This document shows, in pieces, positions 1 through 5,157 of a stretch of DNA of 11,813 bases. Under the pieces are notes generated by a model. The model was not told where the DNA came from, made no database searches, and was given only the letters and a program-made list of their open reading frames with translations. How positions within the stretch are numbered: the first letter of the stretch is position 1; the number at the start of each line of letters is the position of its first letter. The DNA is from Treponema sp. (GTDB lineage Bacteria; Spirochaetota; Spirochaetia; Treponematales; Breznakiellaceae): the NCBI GenBank assembly GCA_031289935.1, contig JAITON010000074.1:1-11813 (forward strand), given 5' to 3'. The position numbers and the translations under genes are program-made.

Positions 1-103
1 AACATGCTATCCGATGATACAGGCACACAGGAAATGTAGCCGCACGGACTTCGCGCTGGGATGGCATCGAGGCTCGCTGGCAAGGTGCAGGGGGCGGTCT
101 CCG
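1..103. other. Unassigned left flank of the repeat array
   Basis: No recognisable gene lies here. On the - strand an open frame coming out of the repeat array continues through this stretch and stops at a TAG at 7-9. The peptide it would encode (Cys-, His- and Arg-rich, no hydrophobic or catalytic pattern) resembles no family I know. The + strand also has open frames starting at 14 and 61 that run into the array, with no convincing ribosome binding site. I see nothing else supportable in these bases. Confidence 0.4.
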
Positions 104-418
104 GCCACGGCGGTGCCCGCCATCGACACGGCTATGCCCGCCCCGGCCACGGCGGTGGCCGCCTCAGCCACGACTATGCCCGCCCCGGCCACGGCTATGC
201 CCGCCTCAGCCACGACTATGCCCGCCCCGGCCACGGCTGTGCCCGCCCCGGCCACGACGGTGCCCGTCTCAGCCACGGCGGTGGCCGCCCCGGCCACGAC
301 TATGCCCGCCCCGGCCACGACTATGCCCGCCTCAGCCACGACGGTGGCCGCCTCAGCCACGGCGGTGCCCGGCCCGGCCACGGCGGTGCCCGCCATCGAC
401 ACAGCGGTGCCCGGCCAT
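104..418. repeat. Tandem array of fifteen 21-bp units (VNTR-like)
   Basis: Fifteen head-to-tail units of exactly 21 bp, the first at 104-124 and the last at 398-418. Read on the + strand from base 104, each unit encodes a heptapeptide of the type A-T-(A/T)-(V/M)-P-A-P. On the - strand the same units read as A-G-(T/I)-(A/V)-V-A-(G/E). Units 4, 6 and 10 are identical, and units 1 and 14 are identical. Variation is confined to a few columns: unit bases 2, 6, 7, 9, 10, 13, 17 and the last triplet, which is CCG, TCA, ATC or CAT. These alternatives occur in many combinations. Because 21 is a multiple of three, every frame is periodic. All three + frames and two - frames stay open through the array, so openness says nothing about coding. 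Units 3, 9 and 12 contain a small inverted repeat (GCCAC/GTGGC). The array begins 11 bp beyond the stop of the - strand binding-protein gene. Confidence 0.95.
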
Positions 419-429
419 CAAACAAGACC

Positions 430-1641
430 CTAGGGATACTCTTCCCAGCGGCGCTGGACGGTCCGGGCGGTGTTTTCGGGGCTCTGATCCCCGCTCAGCA
501 TCCGGTTGAGCTCCTCCCGAATGATGGTATCGAGGGGGCCCAGGTTCTCAAGGCCCGCCAGGTCAACGGCAGGCTCCCCGGCCTCCCAGATATCCCAGGC
601 CTTCACATAGAGGGAATTCCCCCGGAGGCTCTCGGCGGCGAAGGTTTCCGGGATTGCTCCCGGGTTCTGCCCGGCAGGCCCCCCGCCCGAAGCCCCGGCG
701 ATTCGGCCCCGGTTCTCCACTAAAAAGCCGAGGAAGCGCCGGGCCTCCTCGGGGTGGGCGGTACCGGGGGAAATACCGGCGGACCAGACCGAAAGCCCGA
801 TGAGGGGCTTCCCCGTCATCTCGGCGGGGCCGGGAAGGGCGGCAATGCCGAAGGAAAGCCCCTCCGCCGCCTCTACCGCCGCAATATCCCGGATGGAGCC
901 GGTCATCATGGCTGTTTTCCCGGCCATAAAGTCCCGAAGCCCGTCCTCGCCGCGGCGTTCCAGGGCATCGGTCCCCGCAAGGCCGTCCTGGTAGAGCTCC
1001 GCCAGGAAGCGGAGGATGGTCCGTACCGGGGCGCTGTCAAAGCGGAGTTCCCCCCCCTCCGCGAGCCGCGCTCCCGAGGCCCAGATCCAGGGGAAAATAT
1101 CCCGGTCAAGGGCCAGGGGGTCCTGGGGGCTCAGGCGGAGATCCAGCCCCCGGTAGCCGGCCTCTGTGGCCGCCCGGGCCATGTCGAGTACCTCGGTACG
1201 GGTCTTGGGCGGCCGGTCAAAGCCTGCGGCTTGAAGAATATCAATGTTGTAAAAGAAAAGATCCATAAAGGAGACCAGGGCCTGGGCCTCTTCCACCGTT
1301 TCCGCCGTCTGATGCCGGGGATCCAGGCCCAGGACATCCGCCTGACCGGCGTAGGAACCGGTCTCAAGCTGAATCCTGATATTCCCCTCCTGTTTCTCAA
1401 ACTCCCGGGCAAGCGTCTCCAGGACGCCGCTTTCTATAACCCGTTCCCAGGGGCAGCTAAAAACCAGGGTAATAGTTCCCATTCCGGTAAAGCCTTCCTC
1501 CCCGCCGCTCCGCCGGTTCCTTAAGCCCAGGAAAATGAGAAGCGCCGCCAGGGTCAGGGCCAGCACCCCAAGCCCGGTGAACCAGAGCAGGCGGTCCAGC
1601 CGGGGATCTTCAATTTTGCGGGCCTTCATGCCAGTTTTCAT
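430..1641 (-). CDS. Membrane-anchored ABC-type solute-binding-like protein (family 1, shortened)
   Basis: A 403-residue protein from ATG 1641, or 399 from ATG 1629. An upstream ATG at 1707 is unlikely because it falls inside the TATAAT box of the probable promoter. GAGGAA lies directly before ATG 1641 and 12 bp before ATG 1629, so the start remains open. Residues about 19-40 form one hydrophobic segment followed by RNRR. There is no lipobox cysteine, so the protein is probably held at the membrane by an uncleaved anchor rather than a lipid. The rest follows the pattern of sugar/oligosaccharide-binding proteins: the LAREFEKQ helix, the QADVLGLD strand, a YNIDILQAAGFDRPP segment (usual form YNKDLFKKAG..PP.T), and FMAGKTAMMTG (usual form F..GKAAM...G). 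The stretch between the ADV strand and the YN motif is only about 30 residues, against roughly 60-100 in typical members, so the first lobe looks reduced. No permease or ATPase gene is beside it. The ligand is unknown, and a non-transport role is possible. Confidence 0.8.
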   Translation of the reverse strand: MKTGMKARKIEDPRLDRLLWFTGLGVLALTLAALLIFLGLRNRRSGGEEGFTGMGTITLVFSCPWERVIESGVLETLAREFEKQEGNIRIQLETGSYAGQADVLGLDPRHQTAETVEEAQALVSFMDLFFYNIDILQAAGFDRPPKTRTEVLDMARAATEAGYRGLDLRLSPQDPLALDRDIFPWIWASGARLAEGGELRFDSAPVRTILRFLAELYQDGLAGTDALERRGEDGLRDFMAGKTAMMTGSIRDIAAVEAAEGLSFGIAALPGPAEMTGKPLIGLSVWSAGISPGTAHPEEARRFLGFLVENRGRIAGASGGGPAGQNPGAIPETFAAESLRGNSLYVKAWDIWEAGEPAVDLAGLENLGPLDTIIREELNRMLSGDQSPENTARTVQRRWEEYP

Positions 1642-1684
1642 TTCCTCATTAAAGCAGATTTTTGCGATGATGCCAATTGACCAT

Positions 1685-1713
1685 GGGACAAAGCGCCGGC
1701 TTTGCATTATACT
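1685..1713 (+). promoter_or_regulatory. Possible promoter of the rlmE operon
   Basis: GGGACA (1685-1690, four of six matches to TTGACA), 17 bp, then TATACT (1708-1713). This would start transcription near 1720, only a few bases before the rlmE ATG at 1724, giving an almost leaderless message. That fits the absence of a clear Shine-Dalgarno sequence before that ATG. It is a motif match only. Confidence 0.35.
1706..1711 (-). promoter_or_regulatory. -10 box (TATAAT) of the binding-protein gene
   Basis: On the - strand the bases read TATAAT, a perfect sigma70 -10 hexamer, about 65 bp upstream of the ATG at 1641. No good -35 is visible at 16-18 bp spacing; the best hexamer is TACTGT. It overlaps the candidate + strand -10 of rlmE (TATACT, 1708-1713), so the two divergent promoters would share DNA. 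Confidence 0.5.
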
Positions 1714-1723
1714 GACGCAGGCT

Positions 1724-2344
1724 ATGAGACAGTACGAAAAGCCCGACCACTGGGCGCTCCGGGCCCAGAAAGAGGGTTATCCGGCCCGTTCGGTATATAA
1801 GTTACAGGAACTGGATGAAAAGTTCTTCCTCCTGCCCGCCAGCGGGCAGCCCTTCCGGGTCCTGGACCTGGGGGCTGCGCCGGGGAGTTGGAGCCTCTAC
1901 GTGCTCCGTAAGGCCGGTAGCCGCCGGGGTTTCTTTCTGGCGGCAGTGGACCTGGCGCCCTTGTCCCGGCAGTACGACCAGGGACTCTTTGAGGGGGAGC
2001 GCTTCAGTTTTATCCAGGGGGATTTTACCCTGCCCGGAGTCCGGGCCGCCATCGAGGACCAGGGGCCCTACAACCTGATCCTCTGCGATGCCGCGCCGGC
2101 CACCACGGGAAACCGTTCCGTGGACACCCTCCGCTCCCTGGTCCTGGCGGAAGAGGCTCTGAACTACGCCGAAACCGGCCTGGCAAAAGGCGGGCGTCTG
2201 GCGGTCAAGGTCTTCCAGGGGGGCGATACAGCGGGGCTGCTTCAAAAAATCCGCCGCCTTTTCGGGACCGGCAAGAGCTTTAAGCCCCAGGCCTGCCGGT
2301 CTGGATCATTCGAGACCTACTATATAGGATTGGACAAGCGATGA
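1724..2344 (+). CDS. rlmE: 23S rRNA (uridine-2'-O-)-methyltransferase RlmE (FtsJ/RrmJ)
   Basis: A 206-residue SAM-dependent methyltransferase expected to methylate the 2'-OH of the 23S rRNA A-loop uridine (U2552 in E. coli), a late step in large-subunit maturation. The length matches the family (E. coli about 209). The SAM-binding motif VLDLGAAPGSWS is at residues 46-57. The K-D-K-E catalytic tetrad can be placed: K26 in SVYKLQELD, D122 in CDAAPATTG, K162 in VKVFQGGD and E197 in FETYYIGL. D122 sits in CDAAPA where E. coli has SDMAPN, an ordinary variation. The ATG at 1724 is chosen because the family's conserved start (…DHW…A…GYRARS) begins there; the frame stays open further upstream but codes for nothing recognisable and crosses the divergent promoter. 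The stop overlaps the next gene's ATG by 4 bp, so translation is probably coupled. Confidence 0.96.
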   Translation: MRQYEKPDHWALRAQKEGYPARSVYKLQELDEKFFLLPASGQPFRVLDLGAAPGSWSLYVLRKAGSRRGFFLAAVDLAPLSRQYDQGLFEGERFSFIQGDFTLPGVRAAIEDQGPYNLILCDAAPATTGNRSVDTLRSLVLAEEALNYAETGLAKGGRLAVKVFQGGDTAGLLQKIRRLFGTGKSFKPQACRSGSFETYYIGLDKR

Positions 2345-3402
2345 AAGACGAATACCGTCTCCGGCTTGACAAAATTGAGGCCGCTCTGAGGCTGGCCCTC
2401 CCCGAAAACCCGTCCCCTGCCTGGCTTGGGGCAGTCTTTGGGCAACACGAACTGCCCCCCGGCATGGTCCATGGCCTCGTTCAGCCGGGCCTGGACCTTA
2501 TCTCCCGGGGGGGTAAACGTTGGCGGCCTCTGCTTATGAGCCTGGTTTGCGAGGCTCTGGGGGGCGGCGATGCAGCTTTGCCCCTGACGCCCCTGGTGGA
2601 GCTTTCCCACAACGCCAGCCTCATCCATGATGATATTGAGGACCATTCCCTGGAGCGCCGGGGCAGCCCGGCGGTACACCTGCTCTACGGGGCCGGCATG
2701 GCCATCAACGGCGGCTCCTTTCTCTATTTTGCAGGGCTGGCCTGCATTGAGGCCTGGACGGCCCCGGTGGAGTTGCAACAACGGGTTTACTCAAGCTGGG
2801 GCGCCTATATGCGGCGGCTCCACCTGGGCCAGGCCCTGGACATTACATGGCACCGGGAGGGTTCCGGGGTAAAGCTGCCTGGACGAGGGGACTATGCCCT
2901 GATGTGCCGCCTCAAGACCGGGAGCCTCGCCGCCTTGGCCGCAGTTCTGGGGGTCCTGGCTGCACCGGGCGCCCTGAGTCTGGACCGGCCCCTGGGAGAC
3001 GCGGCGGAGAAGCTGGGTCTGGGCTTCCAGATACTGGACGATGTGAAAAATCTGAGTACAGGAAACCCCGGCAAGAAGCGGGGGGACGATATTGTGGAGG
3101 GTAAGCGGAGCCTCCCCCTGCTCATTTACCTGGGGGAAAGGGGCGGCTCCCGGCCCCTGGTGGAACGCTGTTTTGCTGCGGCCCGCCGGGAGGGGATCGC
3201 CGCGCCGGAGGTGGAGGAGCTTATCGCCGCGATGACTGACTCCGGGGCTGTGGAGGAGGCCCGGCTCCAGGGCCTCCTCCTGGTAGGGGAGGCCCGGGAG
3301 GCCATGACGGCGGCCCTTGATCTGGTTCCGGCGGCGGGATCGGCGGTAGAGGCACGGCGGCTCCTGGCAGCTTTACCGGACCTTATCAGCGGGGGATCAT
3401 GA
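2341..3402 (+). CDS. Class I (trans) polyprenyl diphosphate synthase
   Basis: A 353-residue isoprenyl diphosphate synthase that would join isopentenyl diphosphate to an allylic primer using Mg2+. The likely products are a quinone side-chain precursor or other medium-to-long prenyl diphosphate. The substrate loop GGKRWRP is present. The first aspartate-rich motif, DDIED at residues 97-101, is complete and preceded by LSHNASLIH. A small residue (Ala) at -5 from it suggests that elongation is not blocked early. The second aspartate-rich motif reads DDVKN at 233-237, with Asn replacing the last Asp. The following GKKRGDDIVEGKRSLPL matches the family's GK..g.D..egK.t.P.i. It is the middle gene of a three-gene operon with 4-bp ATGA overlaps at both ends. 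Chain length cannot be decided from sequence alone, so no gene symbol is given. Confidence 0.93.
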   Translation: MKDEYRLRLDKIEAALRLALPENPSPAWLGAVFGQHELPPGMVHGLVQPGLDLISRGGKRWRPLLMSLVCEALGGGDAALPLTPLVELSHNASLIHDDIEDHSLERRGSPAVHLLYGAGMAINGGSFLYFAGLACIEAWTAPVELQQRVYSSWGAYMRRLHLGQALDITWHREGSGVKLPGRGDYALMCRLKTGSLAALAAVLGVLAAPGALSLDRPLGDAAEKLGLGFQILDDVKNLSTGNPGKKRGDDIVEGKRSLPLLIYLGERGGSRPLVERCFAAARREGIAAPEVEELIAAMTDSGAVEEARLQGLLLVGEAREAMTAALDLVPAAGSAVEARRLLAALPDLISGGS

Positions 3403-3941
3403 TACAGGAAGCGGAGATTTGGACCATCGCCAGGACGGGCCGGGGATACCGGGCCCTGCTCCGGCCCCTGGGCTCGGAAACGGTAGTCCCCGTCTATCTG
3501 GGGCAGGAAGAAGCCCAGTCTATCCTGATAGGTCTTGGCAGCATGGCTTCTCCCCGGCCCCTGCTTCATGATTCCTTTTTGGAAGTCCTGCGGCGGGGAG
3601 GCATGGAACTGAGCCGGGTGGAAATCTACGATATGGCCGGCGGGCTGCTCCACGCCCGGCTGGTCCTTGGGGAGTTTTGCCTGGAGGCCGTACCGTCCGA
3701 TGCCCTGGCCCTGGCGGTCCGCGCTGGTTGTCCGATTTGCCTGAGTGGCCGGGTTATCGCCTTGGCGGGGCTTCCTGGGGAGGAATTCCTTAAGGAAAGT
3801 TTCTGGGAGCGTAGCGGGAACCGGCGGGAGGAGCTTACCAGGGAACTGGACGAGGTCCTGGAGGCCGAGGACTACGAGCGGGCGGCGGAAATCCGGGATG
3901 CCCTCATCATTCTGGACAGCACTCAGGAGGGTGATGATTAA
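3399..3941 (+). CDS. Bifunctional nuclease (BFN/DUF151) domain protein with C-terminal UVR motif
   Basis: A 180-residue, two-part protein. Residues about 1-135 match the BFN/DUF151 family: VVPVYLGQEEAQSI at about 29-42, the conserved SPRPLLHD at 51-58, the VEIYDM strand, and VPSDALALAVRAGCPI from about 98. Residues about 140-173 form a UVR motif (EELTRELDEVLEAEDYERAA followed by EIRDAL), the UvrB/UvrC and ClpC/McsA interaction helix pair. DUF151 proteins have been reported with nuclease activity in plants, and structures exist for bacterial members, but the bacterial role is not settled. I infer a nucleic-acid or UvrA/Clp-related function from the UVR tail only. The ATG overlaps the stop of the polyprenyl synthase gene by 4 bp, with a GGGGGA purine run upstream. 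This is the last gene of the rlmE operon. Confidence 0.9.
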   Translation: MIQEAEIWTIARTGRGYRALLRPLGSETVVPVYLGQEEAQSILIGLGSMASPRPLLHDSFLEVLRRGGMELSRVEIYDMAGGLLHARLVLGEFCLEAVPSDALALAVRAGCPICLSGRVIALAGLPGEEFLKESFWERSGNRREELTRELDEVLEAEDYERAAEIRDALIILDSTQEGDD

Positions 3942-3998
3942 CTTGACTCCAGGGAGGAAGGGGCCCGTTTTTTGCAGGCAAAAATCGAAAAAACTTTA

Positions 3999-4028
3999 TT
4001 GCATAAAGATACCAACCGATGTTATAAT
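3999..4028 (+). promoter_or_regulatory. Promoter of the LysM-M23 gene
   Basis: TTGCAT (3999-4004), 18 bp, TATAAT (4023-4028, perfect -10), in an AT-rich patch that contrasts with the GC-rich genes around it. The predicted start near 4035 leaves about 9 nt before the ATG at 4044 and 21 nt before the ATG at 4056. Confidence 0.6.
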
Positions 4029-4043
4029 AAGAATTAGTTTTAT

Positions 4044-5075
4044 ATGAAAAGGAAAATGCAACCTATGGGAGTACGGATAGGGCTGCGTGCATGGGTCCAG
4101 CCGCTGATGCGGATGGTCATGCTTTTTGGGACCCTTTGGTCGATGGTTTCTATCATTTCTTTCCTTCTTCCCCGGAAGGCGGTTCTGGCTTTTGCCGGGG
4201 CGGGGGCGCTTCCCGATGCAGTGGGGGGCATGGGTATGTCCTCTCTGGAAGGCCAGTCCTATGTTTTGTCCGAGGATATCGGCGAGGCTGAGGAGCTCCT
4301 CTTGGAAGGGCTGCCCGAGCCTGATGTCTTTTCCCGGCCCCTACCCCTGCTCTATTCGGCCTACAAGGTGGTTTCGGGGGATACCATCAGCGAGCTGGCC
4401 ATCAGCTTCGGTCTGAATCAGGACACCCTGATTTCGGTGAACGGGATCAGCAATACCCGGCTCTTGCAAATTGGACAGGTGCTGAAGGTGCCTAACCAGG
4501 ACGGGATTTTCCATACCGTGGCTTCGGGGGATACCTTGGCGGCGCTGGCGGAAAGGTATCGCGTTGAGGCCGTAGCGGTTCAAACAGCCAACGAGCTCTT
4601 TTCGGAGCAGATAGCCGCAGGCTTCGGCCTCTTTATCCCTGGCGCCAAGATGGATTCCACCCTGCTCCAGGAGATTAACGGCGACCTCTTTATGTGGCCT
4701 CTCCGGGGCTATCGCGGCATCAGTTCCTATTACGGCAGCCGGATTGACCCTTTCGGTTCCGGCAGCCGACAGTTCCATACCGGGATTGATATACCGGCGC
4801 CCCTGGGGACCCCGGTCTACGCCGCCATGGCGGGCCGGGTCTCGGTGGTAGACTATAACGCGACCAACGGCAACTACATTGTCATTACCCATTATTCGGG
4901 CTACCGGAGCCTCTATGCCCATCTGAGCGTGGTCAGGGTCAAGGCCGGGACCTATGTCCAGACGGGGACGCGGATCGGCGATGTGGGGACCACAGGGCTC
5001 AGCACGGGTTATCACCTGCACTTTACGGTCTACAAGGACGGCTACACGGTGAATCCCCTCGTGTATACCCATTAA
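4044..5075 (+). CDS. Membrane-anchored LysM-LysM-M23 peptidase (peptidoglycan endopeptidase-like)
   Basis: A 343-residue envelope protein. An N-terminal basic stretch and a hydrophobic segment (about residues 21-43) form a signal anchor or signal peptide. Two LysM domains follow, one from about Y107 (YKVVSGDTISELA…) and one from about F156 (FHTVASGDTLAALA…), which should bind glycan strands. The C-terminal M23 (lysostaphin/NlpD type) domain, about 218-343, keeps all key residues: H245 and D249 in FHTGIDIP, H293 in YAHL, and H324/H326 in YHLHF. It is therefore predicted to be a zinc enzyme that cuts peptidoglycan cross-links, unlike the degenerate NlpD-type activators. The start could be ATG 4044 or, more probably by spacing, ATG 4056, which has AAAAGG just upstream. 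The gene has its own promoter and stands alone between two operons. Confidence 0.94.
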   Translation: MKRKMQPMGVRIGLRAWVQPLMRMVMLFGTLWSMVSIISFLLPRKAVLAFAGAGALPDAVGGMGMSSLEGQSYVLSEDIGEAEELLLEGLPEPDVFSRPLPLLYSAYKVVSGDTISELAISFGLNQDTLISVNGISNTRLLQIGQVLKVPNQDGIFHTVASGDTLAALAERYRVEAVAVQTANELFSEQIAAGFGLFIPGAKMDSTLLQEINGDLFMWPLRGYRGISSYYGSRIDPFGSGSRQFHTGIDIPAPLGTPVYAAMAGRVSVVDYNATNGNYIVITHYSGYRSLYAHLSVVRVKAGTYVQTGTRIGDVGTTGLSTGYHLHFTVYKDGYTVNPLVYTH

Positions 5076-5098
5076 CTGCGGTTTTCTTAAAATTTTTC

Positions 5099-5127
5099 TT
5101 GACAAGTGATGCATTCCCCTTCATAAT
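5099..5127 (+). promoter_or_regulatory. Strong sigma70-type promoter of fusA2-leuS
   Basis: TTGACA (5099-5104, perfect), 17 bp, CATAAT (5122-5127, five of six). The start of transcription would be near 5134, about 24 nt before the ATG. This is the best promoter match in the window. Confidence 0.75.
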
Positions 5128-5143
5128 AGAGGGACTTTCATTA

Positions 5144-5149
5144 AAGGAG
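5144..5149 (+). promoter_or_regulatory. Ribosome binding site deciding the fusA2 start
   Basis: AAGGAG, 8 bp before the ATG at 5158. An in-frame GTG at 5149 overlaps this site and so is not a plausible start. Confidence 0.8.
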
Positions 5150-5157
5150 TGACCCTT

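Noticed and set aside
7..402. - strand open frame of 131 codons across the repeat array
   Set aside because: Five of six frames stay open through the 21-bp periodic DNA, so length is no evidence of coding. It starts inside the array at a GTG without a ribosome binding site and its unique tail resembles nothing known.
14..433. + strand open frame of Ala/Thr/Pro/Val heptapeptides
   Set aside because: It is open for the same periodicity reason, has no ribosome binding site, and ends overlapping the 3' end of the opposing binding-protein gene.
1535..1723. Longer N-terminus for RlmE from 1535
   Set aside because: The extra 63 residues cross the divergent promoter and the opposing gene's start, and do not belong to the RlmE family.
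3942..3977. Possible terminator after the BFN-UVR gene (GGGGCCCG followed by six T)
   Set aside because: The T run is good, but GGG and CCC are adjacent with no room for a loop, and the wider pairing options give only about three base pairs.
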